A stretch of DNA of 64,000 nucleotides. It comes from Companilactobacillus heilongjiangensis. GTDB taxonomy: Bacteria; Bacillota; Bacilli; Lactobacillales; Lactobacillaceae. The notes under the pieces were generated by a model. That model was not told where the DNA came from. It searched no databases and saw only the letters and a list, made by a program, of their open reading frames with translations. Below are positions 1 to 9,353 of this stretch, one piece after another. A program made the position numbers and the translations under genes. The first letter of the stretch is position 1. The number at the start of each line of letters is the position of its first letter. The stretch is taken from the NCBI RefSeq assembly GCF_000831645.3, contig NZ_CP012559.1, positions 2,480,001 to 2,544,000 on the forward strand, in the 5' to 3' direction.

Positions 1-178
1 TTTCTTCAGAGGGCTTTATTAAAATTGCCTTTTTTTCAACATCCATGAGTAGTTCAGCATACTTTGGTTTATTTAATCTAATCACTGCTGTTCGGCTAAA
101 TGATATTCCTGACTTAGCAACTGTCATTGTTGGTAGCCCATTTGATAGGCTATATACTTTAAAATTACTAGTGTCCAT
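1..178 (-). CDS. Small hypothetical protein, 3' end cut by window edge
   Basis: The reverse strand reads openly from an ATG at 178 to the window edge, about 59 residues beginning MDTSNFKVYSLSNG. An AGGAGTGG ribosome-binding site lies a few bases upstream, so the start is well supported. The visible part is basic and Ser/Thr-rich, with no signal peptide or membrane segment. I do not recognise a family. It could be a small DNA-binding or plasmid/phage-type accessory protein, but nothing here proves that. The next 860 bp upstream carry no gene. Confidence 0.6.
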   Translation of the reverse strand, partial: MDTSNFKVYSLSNGLPTMTVAKSGISFSRTAVIRLNKPKYAELLMDVEKKAILIKPSEE

Positions 179-1044
179 TTCACCACTCCTATCTTAATTG
201 CATTATATATTTAGTGTCGTATTTTGTCAACTAAAACTTTTTTTATTCTCTTTTTTGAATCATTTTACTTTTTAGATAATCGCTTTTCAGTGTTTAAGCA
301 AGCAGCTGTCTTTAGTATTCTTCTACTTTTTTATCTTAATATGTTCCTTGAATGAGATTCATTTAACTCCTTAATTAAGATATAGTGGGCTATCCTATTG
401 GTTTTAATATAATAAAATATTATTAGAGATATATCTTATTAGACAATAGTAAATACAAATCTTGTACTCTTTAGTGACAATATTGGAAGCATATAATATG
501 CTGGGTAAAACATCATATAAAAACAATTAAAAAATAGAAAGTAAGTATTTCTATATAAATAAAACATAGAATAAAAAAACAGAGTCCATCTTTAAAGTGC
601 TTTAATTTTGCTATAAATACGGCTTTACTATTTTGGGTATTAATAAATAATTAATACCTTTTATGCGTTTTATTAAGATTTACGTAATAGCACCTGTCCC
701 AAAGAAAAGAGCAACAATATTCTAAAATGATTTTGTATTTTGTGTACCCAGCGTAAAAACAATATAATTAAAAACATTTTAGTGGGTGATTCAATAATCA
801 AAGAATACGTTATTTTGAAGTACATTAAAACAATGATTACAACATTAATGGTTGTCTAAAGTGCGATAGAAACAAATTTATAAAAAGGGTAGGTACACTA
901 CTACAATTGTTCACCAGGAGAAATCATTGGTAATATAAAATAGCTTAAACACAATCGCCACAGGCTTAGAAACATTGATCACATGCTTAAAAAAGTAAAA
1001 CTAATTTATGTATAAAAAGAAACTGTGACATAACTCAAGATTGA
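179..1044. other. AT-rich gap without a supported gene
   Basis: About 870 bp of very AT-rich sequence with stops in all frames and no convincing ORF or ribosome-binding site. Only isolated coding-like scraps remain (around 895-970), so it may be decayed mobile DNA. No insertion sequence could be delimited. Confidence 0.5.
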
Positions 1045-1089
1045 AAAAGCCCAAGTACAGAAACGTTTGGATTCTGTACTTGGGCTTTT
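1045..1089. terminator. Long hairpin, terminator-like
   Basis: AAAAGCCCAAGTACAGAA pairs with TTCTGTACTTGGGCTTTT around a 9-nt loop, flanked by A- and T-rich tracts, so it could terminate on either strand. No intact gene ends here; it may be a leftover of a lost gene or insertion sequence. Confidence 0.55.
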
Positions 1090-1204
1090 CCTATTTAATA
1101 AGATTAATGGAGCCGTGACGAAAGTACCTTTCAGGTTCAAAATCATACATCAATACGACTTGACAAAGAACCTCAGTTAAAAGGCATTAATAGAAAATAA
1201 TAAT

Positions 1205-1925
1205 AAAAACCACCCGTAAAACGGGTGGCTTTCTCTGAGGCTATAAGCCTCCATCACTAGCCAGCGCCTTAAGACGCTGGCTTTTGTATATCAAAGCCAA
1301 ATTGCTCTTACCACTGTTGCTTCCGCTTTAAGCGGTATTCGTACTACTTACGGGACCCTTAAAAGGGTCCTCATATTCATGAGATATCAATTTATCCGTG
1401 ACCATATCTTTCTTTTCCTGATCACGGATGTATTTTTGTATAGTTGCTTCATTCATTCCTACAGTCGTTACGTAATACCCTTCTGCCCAAAAATGTCTGT
1501 TTCCAAATTTATATTTCAAATTTGTATGCTTATCAAACATCATCAATGCACTTTTTCCTTTTAGATATCCCATAAAACTTGCAACACTTATTTTAGGTAG
1601 AATACTTAACAACAAATGCACATGATCAGGCATCATATGACCCTCGATTATTTCAACACCTTTATATTTACAAAGCAATTTTATATAGTCTTGTAAATCA
1701 CGTCGATATTGATTATATATTATTTTTCTCCTATACTTTGGAATGAATACGATATGGTACTTACACATCCATTTGGTATGTGCAAGACTATTGAGCTTAT
1801 TCGCCACGATAGACGTCTCCTTTGTTTTTAAAATGTTTGGCTTCGACACCTACGTTTTAAAACTTATGGGGGCGTTTTCGCATAACGAATTAATGCCCAC
1901 CCGCTATGCGGGTTTTTTTTTGTTT
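1205..1925 (-). mobile_element. IS200/IS605-family insertion sequence (IS200 type, tnpA only)
   Basis: One Y1 transposase gene is bracketed by subterminal hairpins instead of terminal inverted repeats, as expected for this family. Hairpins are at 1210-1229 (CCACCCGT/ACGGGTGG), 1236-1250 and 1260-1283 on the 3' side, and near 1898-1914 (ACCCGC/GCGGGT) on the 5' side. No tnpB accompanies it. Exact ends are estimated from the hairpins. Known elements of this type move as single-stranded circles. Confidence 0.75.
1328..1807 (-). CDS. tnpA: IS200/IS605-family transposase TnpA (Y1 HUH)
   Basis: A single-strand HUH transposase of about 159 residues, the usual IS200 length. The HUH pair is in PDHVHLLL and the nucleophile tyrosine is in IQKYIRDQ. 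I chose the GTG start at 1807 because GGAG lies 7 nt upstream and the protein then begins MANKLNSLAHTKW, the familiar N-terminus of these enzymes; the frame also stays open to 1849. All catalytic residues are present and there is no frameshift, so the copy is potentially active. The gene fills nearly the whole element. Confidence 0.88.
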   Translation of the reverse strand: MANKLNSLAHTKWMCKYHIVFIPKYRRKIIYNQYRRDLQDYIKLLCKYKGVEIIEGHMMPDHVHLLLSILPKISVASFMGYLKGKSALMMFDKHTNLKYKFGNRHFWAEGYYVTTVGMNEATIQKYIRDQEKKDMVTDKLISHEYEDPFKGPVSSTNTA

Positions 1926-1965
1926 CGCACGCTTATGCGCACTCAACCGAACCTAAAAGCATAAA

Positions 1966-1997
1966 ATAAAAAAGCCTGAACTTTTGTCGAGTTCAGG
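1966..1997 (-). terminator. Rho-independent terminator of the SLAP/CAP gene
   Basis: On the reverse strand CCTGAAC and GTTCAGG form a stem followed by a T-rich tail. It lies about 70 bp after the stop at 2068. A second small stem (GTGTTTG/CAAACAC) lies at 2004-2024. Confidence 0.75.
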
Positions 1998-2067
1998 TCG
2001 AATGTGTTTGTAACCAGCAAACACGGTGATGCAATGTTCGAACTAAGTGTTGTTTGGTTGGTGATGA

Positions 2068-3174
2068 TTAGCCAGCAAAGTCTTCTGCAATATATACTGT
2101 GCTATCTGATTCTACGTATACACCAATACCAACCTTGTTAGCTTTTGGATCTAGAACACCAGTGTAGTGAGTCCAGTTTGTTGTACTGCCTTCGCCTTCA
2201 CCTTTAAAGTTATCCATTACTAGATTTGCATATCCAGTTGCTGTTTGTTCGTTTTTTGGTAATTGGTTCCAAGGACTTAGGAATAAGTTCTCTCCACGAG
2301 CTGCATATGATGGTGCAACTTGTTTCAATTCTGCATACCAGTGATTGCCATCAGCACGGATGTGTGAGAAGTTTGTAACGCTTTCTTGTGCACGTTTCAT
2401 GGCAATGTTAGTCAATGTTGAATCAAGTGCTACTGGTGCTGTACCTTTTGTAGCTCTTGCGTCATTAATTGATTTGAGAATTGCTTGTTGAATAGCTTGG
2501 GTACTTGCAACTGGTTGGTTTTGACCATTTGATGATGATCCTGTATCAGTGCCAGTTGAAGGTTGTGATGGTGTTACAGGAGTTCCTGTACCGAGGTCGC
2601 CATTACCAACTTTAATCACTGTGAAGTCTGTGTTAGTACCAAAGTCAGCGATGTATGTTGGATTTGTCATTGGGTGGTTGTAAGCCATCAAGGCTGCATC
2701 AGCATATTCGTGAGTTGATACTTGTACAAATTCTTGGTTGTTCTTGTTACGGATGAACTTACCGATTTGCCATGATGAATTTTTAGCAAGTGAGCGGTTT
2801 GCCATCTTGTTTGTGTCATCACGATAAAGTGATAGTGGTGCAAAGGCTGCCTTACCAATTTGTTTTGATGAGTTAGCGTCAGCGCCCATGATTGATGAGT
2901 CAGAAGCCTTCAAGTATTCGTTAGTTGAAACTTGATACATTGTTACGCCGTTGATATTTGAGATCTTACCAACTTGCCATGATGTGTTAGGTGCTAGAGC
3001 ACGATTCTTAACTAGTGAGCCATTTTGAGTATATAGTCTTGCTGTTACACCTTGATGTACGGTTGCGACTGTGGCAGCATCTGCTGTACTTTCTGTTTGA
3101 TTTAATGCGAAGACTCCTGTTGTTGCCATTGCTAATGCAGCTACAATAGCTGCTGATTTTCCTGTAAATTTCAT
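2068..3174 (-). CDS. Secreted SLAP-like / CAP (SCP) domain protein
   Basis: A 368-residue exported protein. Residues 1-34 are a signal peptide ending ADAATVA. Residues ~40-175 hold two similar units (RLYTQNGSLVKNRAL... and SLYRDDTNKMANRSL...) resembling the lactobacillar surface-layer SLAP module that binds the cell wall. A Ser/Thr/Pro/Gln linker spans ~195-225. Residues ~228-368 form a CAP/SCP domain (SINDARATKG, FSHIRADGNHWYAEL, ARGENLF, NWTHYTGVLDP). Such proteins sit non-covalently on the wall; enzymatic activity of bacterial CAP domains is mostly unproven. GGAG precedes the ATG. A terminator follows, and it seems to form its own transcription unit. Confidence 0.85.
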   Translation of the reverse strand: MKFTGKSAAIVAALAMATTGVFALNQTESTADAATVATVHQGVTARLYTQNGSLVKNRALAPNTSWQVGKISNINGVTMYQVSTNEYLKASDSSIMGADANSSKQIGKAAFAPLSLYRDDTNKMANRSLAKNSSWQIGKFIRNKNNQEFVQVSTHEYADAALMAYNHPMTNPTYIADFGTNTDFTVIKVGNGDLGTGTPVTPSQPSTGTDTGSSSNGQNQPVASTQAIQQAILKSINDARATKGTAPVALDSTLTNIAMKRAQESVTNFSHIRADGNHWYAELKQVAPSYAARGENLFLSPWNQLPKNEQTATGYANLVMDNFKGEGEGSTTNWTHYTGVLDPKANKVGIGVYVESDSTVYIAEDFAG

Positions 3175-3218
3175 GACATATTTTCTCCTTTAAATTTTGC
3201 TGCGGTGCAGCGTTTAAT

Positions 3219-4468
3219 TTATTTAGCTAATACTGCTTTTTGCTTATCATTTTGGGCTTTTGTTAGAATATGACTACCGCCATCAGATGTGATCGTATAT
3301 CCGATATAACGGGATTTATAAATTTTTTGACTTGTGGGATCACCAATGGCTAAATCTTTATCCCACTCATAATTTCCATAAACACCCTTTGTTATTTCTG
3401 AATAACTGTTACCAAATAATTTCTGATAAATTGCATAACCTTCAGAATCCATTTGTTTTATTTCCGACTTATATTTTGCAAAATCGGCATCATCATTATC
3501 GTTGCCGATTCCATACACAGCTTCACTGTCAATTTCACTTAATTTCCCGCCGTAATCACCGGTACTAGCGTAACTAAGTAACTTAAAAGTATCAGCTTTA
3601 TTTTCCTTTGCTATTTTATATGTATTATCGGTAGCCTTATTGGAATTAAATAAATCAATTGCCGTGTATTTGATCTTCTGATTTACTATCTTATTACCAG
3701 AATTATCTGTGTAGTTCTTAACCGAAATGTCTTGGGACTTAGGTTCGCGATATGTGGAGTTCTCTATATGCTTAATAATAGCTTTCCCAAACCCACTATC
3801 AGTGCCTTCCTCCCCATCATTTTTTGTTGGTTGCATAGCTAATCTATTTAAGTTAGCTCCCTGAGCTGACGTACCATCTTGAGGATTCTCTTTATCCTCA
3901 GCTTCATCATATGTAGGATAAATATTAATAATTTTATCCTGACGACGGTCAATAGTTTCTCCACTGTCCTTTTTTGGACCAGACAAATAATATATTGAAA
4001 TATCACCATCGGCGACTGCCTGAGCTCCCTTATTAAAATCAGCCTCTTGACCTACGCTAGGTTTACCTTTTTGATAATTTTTAATTTCTTGAATAGCACC
4101 AGTAGTGGAGTATTTCTTATCTTGGCTTTTAGCCAATTTAATAGTATCAGAATCACTCATAGAGCTTAGCTTACCTAAAGTAACGTTACCGTCAAAGATT
4201 TGGAACGCTTGAGTTTTACCATTCTTCATTACAAAAATAGTGCTAACGATATCATCCTTAGTAATCTCTCCACTTTAAGACCAAGTTTGAACCCATACAT
4301 GTGTTCCAGATCCTTTTGCCTGCTGTACAAAAGACACATTCTTAGGGGTAGCTATGCTACCTCCATTTTGTGTGCTCTCGTTCCAGCGAAAACTAGGATA
4401 ATAGCAACAATAACACCGATTATTACCCACGTTTTCTTCTTATTACTACCTTCAAAATATTGTTTCAT
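3219..4468 (-). pseudogene. Broken gene for an N-terminally membrane-anchored secreted protein
   Basis: A good start (AAGGGGGAAG then ATG at 4468) opens MKQYFEGSNKKKTWVIIG with one membrane helix, then stops after about 39 codons. Removing one base near 4383 joins it to a frame reading NGGSIATPKNVSFVQQ, and that frame is cut by TAA near 4275 before continuing as 336 open codons (MKNGKTQAFQIF...). One frameshift and one nonsense codon thus split what was a ~415-residue protein. The long 3' part is hydrophilic, Lys/Asp/Ser-rich and shows no domain I recognise. The 336-codon remainder lacks an export signal, so I do not call it a working gene. Confidence 0.75.
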
Positions 4469-4718
4469 TAACTTCCCCCTTATGATTGATAATTCCCTAA
4501 AAAGCCAAGTACATCTCCTTATAACAATATTTTTCCTTATATTCAGTAATCGATTAAATTATACGTCAAGATTCGTAGAAATAGAACCATATTTATAGCA
4601 TTCCAATTAGAACATGTTTCGTAAGTATTCATTTGATAACATTCGAATAAGAACTTATAACGTTATCTTTTCTTCATTAACCTTTACCTTAGTATTTAAA
4701 AAGTAAAGAGGTCACGAA

Positions 4719-5063
4719 ATGAAAGATAATGTAGGTGGTAACATTGCTCGTGAGCGCCACAACCAAAATATGACCCAAGAGCAGCTTGCCGAATTTAGTG
4801 ATCTTACGATTAACTACTTATCTAAGATCGAAAGAGGTACTACAAAACGATTAAGTGCTAATACACTTAATAAGATTGCTAAAGCTTTAGGCGTAACTAT
4901 GGATTCACTGATGAACGGGGAAAATATAAAATCATCAGAAAAAGTTGGTCCAAATTTAAGGCAGTTAAACAATTTTTTAAATAAAGCAAAACCTGAACAG
5001 GCAGAGCAATTAAGTAAACGAGTGTTGGAAGTTATAAAGATTAGTCAAAAAATAGATAATTAA
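4719..5063 (+). CDS. XRE-family transcriptional regulator
   Basis: A 114-residue protein with an N-terminal Cro/C1-type helix-turn-helix at ~8-62 (IARERHNQNMTQEQLAEF, then LTINYLSKIERG) and a short helical tail at ~75-110 that may dimerise. It is cytoplasmic and has no peptidase or sensor domain. AAAGAGGTCACGAA precedes the ATG. It stands alone, divergent from the broken membrane-protein gene, and is followed by a strong terminator. Such orphan regulators are common in phage-like and accessory DNA; its targets cannot be read from the sequence. Confidence 0.85.
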   Translation: MKDNVGGNIARERHNQNMTQEQLAEFSDLTINYLSKIERGTTKRLSANTLNKIAKALGVTMDSLMNGENIKSSEKVGPNLRQLNNFLNKAKPEQAEQLSKRVLEVIKISQKIDN

Positions 5064-5073
5064 GTGCATCAAA

Positions 5074-5110
5074 AAAGCCCTGACATCAACTGTCAGAGCT
5101 TTATTTTTTT
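5074..5110 (+). terminator. Rho-independent terminator of the XRE gene
   Basis: AAAGCCCTGACA pairs with TGTCAGAGCTTT around a 5-nt loop, then a run of Ts. It begins 11 bp after the stop codon. Confidence 0.85.
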
Positions 5111-5227
5111 ATAATAATTTTGGCTGGGTTTTGGCTGGGAACCATGTTATTTTACATGATTTTTGCCATTAGTACCGCGTCAAGAAGCCTGAATTACCGG
5201 GATTCGTCTTCAAGTTATATTGGCTAC

Positions 5228-6793
5228 TTATTCCCACTCAATAGTAGCTGGTGGCTTGCTCGTAATATCATAAACTACACGGTTGACGTGATCAACTTCG
5301 TTTACGATTCTAACCGAGATCTTTTGCAATACATCCCAAGGGATTTGTGCAAAGTCAGCTGTCATACCATCGATTGAAGTAACGGCACGAATTCCGATTG
5401 TATAATCGTAAGTTCTACCATCACCCATAACACCAACTGAACGAATTCCGGGTAATACTGTAAAGTATTGCCAGATTTTTTCGTCTAAGCCGTTTTTAGC
5501 GATTTCGTCACGGAGAACCCAGTCACTATCGCGAACGATTTGTAACTTATCTTCGGTAACTTCACCGATAACACGGATTCCAAGGCCGGGACCTGGGAAT
5601 GGTTGACGCCAAACTAGGTCATGTGGCATACCTAGTTTTTCACCAAGTTCACGAACTTCATCTTTGAACAATGTTCTCAATGGTTCGATCAACTTGAATT
5701 GCATATCTTCTGGAAGTCCACCAACATTGTGGTGAGATTTGATTGTTTGAGCAGTACTTGTACCACTTTCGATAACGTCTGTATAAAGTGTTCCTTGGGC
5801 TAGAAAGTCGATTCCATCCAACTTTGTAGCTTCATCGTTAAACACTTGGATAAATTCGTTACCAATAATCTTACGTTTCTTTTCTGGATCAGTTACACCA
5901 GCAAGTTTGTCTAGGAAACGTTTTTGAGCATCAACTTTGATAATGTTCAAACCAAACTTACCTTTCAAACTATCCATAACTTGATCTGCTTCGTTCTTAC
6001 GTAGCAAACCATGATCAACGAAGATACTTGTCAATTGAGTACCAATGGCTTTGTGTAACAAAACACCAACAACTGAAGAGTCGACACCACCAGATAGTCC
6101 AAGAAGAACCTTCTTGTCTCCGACAGTTTCACGAATCTTAGCAATTTGTTGATCGATGAAATCAGTCATTGACCAGTTAGCTTCTGCTTCACACACATCA
6201 AAAGCAAAATGCTTCAAGATATCCAAACCGAATTCAGTGTTTCTAACTTCGGCATGGAATTGAACACCGTACATCTTCTTTTCGTCATTAGCGATTGAAG
6301 AAATAGGCGCATTCTTACTTGTAGCAACAACTTTGAATCCTTCAGGTGCTTCTCTTACAAGGTCACCATGACTCATCCAAACATATTGCTTTTCTGGTAA
6401 GCCTTTAAATAATACAGAATCTGTATCTTTAACGGTAATGTCAGCACGTCCGTATTCACGGTTATCAGCTGATTCAACTTTTCCGCCAAGGTTATAAGAC
6501 ATCAATTGCATACCGTAACAAATACCAAGGATAGGAATTCCTAGCTTGTAAATGTCTTGGTCGAGTGTAAAGGCATCCTTATCGTAGACACTCATTGGTC
6601 CACCAGAAAGGATAATACCCTTAGGATTGATTTCTTTAACTTCTGCAGCAGTAATAGTATTTGGTAATAATTCAGAGTAAATACCAATATCTCTGATTCG
6701 ACGAGTAATCAACTGATTGTATTGACTACCGTAGTCTAGAACGATGATGCTATCAGCATCAGGCCATTGCTTGCTCAAATCAATTTCCCCCAT
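5228..6793 (-). CDS. guaA: GMP synthase (glutamine-hydrolysing)
   Basis: Converts XMP, ATP and glutamine to GMP in the cytoplasm, the last step of guanine nucleotide synthesis. At 521 residues it has full length. The class I amidotransferase domain comes first (nucleophile Cys92 in GICYGMQ; His and Glu in FHAEVRNTE), then the ATP pyrophosphatase P-loop SGGVDSS near 235, then the C-terminal dimerisation domain ending KPPATIEWE. The ATG at 6793 has no ribosome-binding site, whereas GGGGGA inside the first codons sits 8 nt ahead of a TTG at 6778 (then LSKQWPDAD); the real start may be that TTG. A promoter lies at 6810-6838. The 3' end is a known integration site for islands, but no direct repeat of it was seen. 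Confidence 0.97.
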   Translation of the reverse strand: MGEIDLSKQWPDADSIIVLDYGSQYNQLITRRIRDIGIYSELLPNTITAAEVKEINPKGIILSGGPMSVYDKDAFTLDQDIYKLGIPILGICYGMQLMSYNLGGKVESADNREYGRADITVKDTDSVLFKGLPEKQYVWMSHGDLVREAPEGFKVVATSKNAPISSIANDEKKMYGVQFHAEVRNTEFGLDILKHFAFDVCEAEANWSMTDFIDQQIAKIRETVGDKKVLLGLSGGVDSSVVGVLLHKAIGTQLTSIFVDHGLLRKNEADQVMDSLKGKFGLNIIKVDAQKRFLDKLAGVTDPEKKRKIIGNEFIQVFNDEATKLDGIDFLAQGTLYTDVIESGTSTAQTIKSHHNVGGLPEDMQFKLIEPLRTLFKDEVRELGEKLGMPHDLVWRQPFPGPGLGIRVIGEVTEDKLQIVRDSDWVLRDEIAKNGLDEKIWQYFTVLPGIRSVGVMGDGRTYDYTIGIRAVTSIDGMTADFAQIPWDVLQKISVRIVNEVDHVNRVVYDITSKPPATIEWE

Positions 6794-6809
6794 TTTTTTT
6801 ATTTATTCT

Positions 6810-6838
6810 ATTGTATACGAAATTCAGTTCCATGTCAT
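6810..6838 (-). promoter_or_regulatory. Candidate guaA promoter with very short leader
   Basis: On the reverse strand ATGACA (-35) and TACAAT (-10) are separated by 17 bp. Transcription would begin only about 10-15 nt before the ATG at 6793, leaving no room for a purine riboswitch or T-box and no upstream ribosome-binding site. Confidence 0.6.
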
Positions 6839-6851
6839 ATACTGTAAACGC

Positions 6852-7778
6852 TTAATATTTACGAAGATAAATTTTATCGATTTGGTGATCTTCTGACTTA
6901 TGTAAAATTAAGTTGGCTCGATTCATCGTTGGCTTGATATAATCCCGCAAATTAGGATAATTTATCGTCTCCCAAACCTGCTTTGCCATATCCATAGCGC
7001 TCTTTTCTGGAATCTGGGTGAATTGGTAGTAGTAACTGTTAGGATCGTTTCTAGCCAAATCTAGCAGCTTTTCGAAGCGTTTCAAGAACCATTCCTCAAT
7101 ATCTTCGACTTCTGCATCAATATAAATCGAGAAATCAAAAAAGTCACTGACATAAATCTGTTCGTTATGAGGCAATTGTAGTACATTTATACCTTCGACG
7201 ATCAAAATATCAGGATTATCGGTTTCTTCATATCGGTCAGGAATGATGTCATAAATATTGTGTGAATATAGTGGATACTTAATTTTTCCACCTTTAGTTT
7301 TGACTTCACCAAGAAATTTCAAAAGTTTTTCCATATCGTATGTTTCGGGAAAACCTTTTTTATCCATCAAATTACGTTCTTTTAAAATCTTACTGGGATA
7401 CAAAAAGCCGTCAGTCGTCATCTGAGAAACTTTATATTGCGGATAGGCACGTTCCAGCATTATCTTCAACAAGCGCGCAGTCGTACTCTTACCCACTGCC
7501 ACGGAGCCGGAAACACCGATGATGAATGGAATCTTACGTGTTGAGCGATTAACCAATTCATTTTTCAACTTCGTCAATTTGCGATAATTCTTCAAATATA
7601 TATGAAGTAAATGACGTATTGGGGCATAAATTGAGCGCACGTCATCGATGGAAATTTCATCATCCAAAGATTTGATTTTCCTTAACTCTCCGTCAGTAAT
7701 TGCTTGCTTAGTATATTCGCCATGGAAGCTTTCCCATTGTTTGCGAGTAAATTCATCGTAGTTAGTTAAACTTTGCAT
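6852..7778 (-). CDS. coaA: Pantothenate kinase, type I
   Basis: Phosphorylates pantothenate with ATP, the first and usually rate-limiting step of coenzyme A synthesis. It has 308 residues, the usual bacterial CoaA length. The P-loop GVSGSVAVGKST is at ~88-99. The family motifs TTDGFLYP, YDIIPDRYE and VEGINVL follow, and the C-terminus ending DQIDKIYLRKY is typical. It lies just upstream of guaA in the same direction (58 bp gap), but guaA has its own promoter. Divergent from the SGNH hydrolase gene, with an AT-rich shared promoter region at 7779-7879. Confidence 0.96.
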   Translation of the reverse strand: MQSLTNYDEFTRKQWESFHGEYTKQAITDGELRKIKSLDDEISIDDVRSIYAPIRHLLHIYLKNYRKLTKLKNELVNRSTRKIPFIIGVSGSVAVGKSTTARLLKIMLERAYPQYKVSQMTTDGFLYPSKILKERNLMDKKGFPETYDMEKLLKFLGEVKTKGGKIKYPLYSHNIYDIIPDRYEETDNPDILIVEGINVLQLPHNEQIYVSDFFDFSIYIDAEVEDIEEWFLKRFEKLLDLARNDPNSYYYQFTQIPEKSAMDMAKQVWETINYPNLRDYIKPTMNRANLILHKSEDHQIDKIYLRKY

Positions 7779-7879
7779 ATTATTAGACCCTGCTTAATAT
7801 AATAATTAACTTTTATTAGTTTTCTGGTATTCTAGTATAGTAATAGTATAGAACATTTTCAAAAAAGGAAACATAATAT

Positions 7880-8461
7880 ATGAAGAGAATAGTATTATTT
7901 GGGGACTCGACCATGATGGGATTTCGGGATGGAAAAGCCAGCGACACGCTAGCTAAACGCATTCGGAAAGACTTTCCTGGCTATGAAGTCATTAATATGT
8001 CGATCTCGGACTACAAAACCAATAATGCTATGACACGTGTTGATCGTGTGGCACGACTAGATCCCGCAGTAGTTATTCTCGGATTTGGCGCCAACGATAT
8101 TTCCACAGATGATGAAATCAAACCCGGTAAATTTGCCGCAAACCTAACAAATATAATAACGACTCTTGGTAGTAATCGTGTAATTTTGCTTTCGCCGCCG
8201 TACATCGATTGGATCAAAGACCCAACCAGACCATGGACCCGCCAGCTGCAGTTCGAGTTAGTGACGGAACATCTCAGCAAACAACTAGACGTATCGTATA
8301 TCGATTTATTACATGATATGACTAATTGCACCAATCTAAAGGAATTATTACAGACAGACGGTTTGCACTTTACCAAGCAAGGTTATAATCTCTTAGAAGA
8401 CGAGTTAATACCAGAAATTAAAGCCACGCTAGCAAGAAAATCAGAACTAGTGTCAAATTAA
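7880..8461 (+). CDS. SGNH/GDSL-family hydrolase
   Basis: A 193-residue cytoplasmic esterase/lipase-type enzyme. The SGNH blocks are visible: nucleophile Ser10 in FGDSTMMGF, the Gly/Asn block GFGANDIS near 72-79, and the catalytic Asp-His pair in DGLHFTKQGY near 155-164. There is no signal peptide, so the substrate is probably an intracellular acyl or acetyl ester; many relatives are lysophospholipase or acetylesterase-like. AAAAAAGGAAAC precedes the ATG. The next gene begins 10 bp downstream, so the two form an operon. Confidence 0.88.
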   Translation: MKRIVLFGDSTMMGFRDGKASDTLAKRIRKDFPGYEVINMSISDYKTNNAMTRVDRVARLDPAVVILGFGANDISTDDEIKPGKFAANLTNIITTLGSNRVILLSPPYIDWIKDPTRPWTRQLQFELVTEHLSKQLDVSYIDLLHDMTNCTNLKELLQTDGLHFTKQGYNLLEDELIPEIKATLARKSELVSN

Positions 8462-8471
8462 GGAGCACTTT

Positions 8472-9107
8472 ATGGATTTAAATATTCCTCAAAAATATTT
8501 TATTTTATCGTGTAACGAAAAAGGTAGCATTCGTATTTTTAAGAATACCAGACGTCGTGCTTATTTAGCTGAAAGCTCATTTTTCGACTTAGCACTAAAT
8601 GATATTATCGATTTGACAGACAACAGTGTCATCATTAATAAGGTTTTGCCCGACGACAAAACGTATTTAAACGAATTTTTCCAGATTATCAACAAGAACC
8701 AAGGCCGCAGCGTCAACCACGTTTTAAGAGCCATGGCAACCAACGAAAAAATCACCCGGATTATTTACAACGAAATCGGTGATTCCCTAGTTGATAAAGT
8801 CGACGTGACCAAAGCAGTGACCGGATTAGTATTCAAGACGAACAATTATCTACCAAATCGCAGTATAAAACGAGAATTGGTATCCGATTTGCGTAAAGAA
8901 ATCCTAACAGCGGAAAAAGTTTCACCAGAAGCATTCGCCCTATTAGCAACCTTATACGGAAATCACGATTTGAAGTTCTACTTCTCACAATTCGAGCAGA
9001 AGCAAGTGAAAGACAAGATCGAGTTGTATCAAAATGATCCGACTTATGAGAAATTGTTTGAGCTTTCTAAGAAGTTGAATAGAGTTACTTTGACTTTATT
9101 AAGTTAG
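8472..9107 (+). CDS. GPP34 (GOLPH3-like) family protein, probable
   Basis: A 211-residue soluble, mostly helical protein. Its order of elements (KYFILSCNEKGSI, AESSFFDLALNDIIDL, then a mid region with LVDKVDVTKAV, then RELVSDLRKEIL and EAFALLATLYGNHDLKFYFSQFE) resembles the bacterial GPP34 fold, which in eukaryotes binds phosphoinositides. The bacterial role is unknown. It follows the SGNH hydrolase by 10 bp with GGAGCAC before the ATG. Its TAG stop codon is the first three bases of a family B repeat. The family call rests on pattern recognition and is tentative. Confidence 0.6.
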   Translation: MDLNIPQKYFILSCNEKGSIRIFKNTRRRAYLAESSFFDLALNDIIDLTDNSVIINKVLPDDKTYLNEFFQIINKNQGRSVNHVLRAMATNEKITRIIYNEIGDSLVDKVDVTKAVTGLVFKTNNYLPNRSIKRELVSDLRKEILTAEKVSPEAFALLATLYGNHDLKFYFSQFEQKQVKDKIELYQNDPTYEKLFELSKKLNRVTLTLLS

Positions 9108-9248
9108 AGAGCGGAGACAGGGCGGTCAGCTCCCGAGCATTTTCGTATTTAAGTGAATTGCACGCCGATTTTGCGTGTGATTCGCTTAAATATGAAAAGC
9201 GGAAGAAATTGGCTTGTGGAACTCGTTTCAGAGCCACTGCATATATAA
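9105..9248 (+). repeat. Family B 3'-UTR repeat, copy B1 (mosaic arms)
   Basis: Starts with TAGAGAG, whose TAG is the stop codon of the preceding gene, and ends GAGCCACTGCATATATAA. The inner hairpin TTAAGTGAATTGCACGC / GCGTGTGATTCGCTTAA is well paired. The outer arms are mismatched: the left arm is the ACAGGGC/AGCTCC type, the right arm the GGAAGAAATT/GGCTTGT type seen in other copies. It looks like a recombinant between two subtypes. A terminator follows 3 bp later. Confidence 0.8.
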
Positions 9249-9250
9249 AC

Positions 9251-9296
9251 AAAGGCATTACAAGCAATCAACTAAGATTACTTGTAATGCCTTTTT
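9251..9296 (+). terminator. Rho-independent terminator after copy B1
   Basis: AAAGGCATTACAAG pairs with CTTGTAATGCCTTT, then Ts. Because it lies beyond repeat B1, that repeat is transcribed as the 3' UTR of the GPP34-like gene. Confidence 0.85.
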
Positions 9297-9353
9297 AGCA
9301 TCTCAAAATATACTTAATATCAGTAATTCCACTGCCCTCTCCAAAAAAAAAGA

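Noticed and set aside
895-1090. Decayed insertion sequence upstream of the IS200 copy
   Set aside because: Only a hairpin and coding-like scraps; no transposase motif or terminal repeats could be shown.
5100-5240. Possible attachment site at the guaA 3' end with the XRE gene as island remnant
   Set aside because: guaA 3' ends are known integration sites, but I found no second copy of the guaA end and no integrase.
6841-6857. cre-like TGTAAACGCTTAAT ahead of guaA
   Set aside because: It overlaps the coaA stop codon and lacks the closing CA; probably chance.
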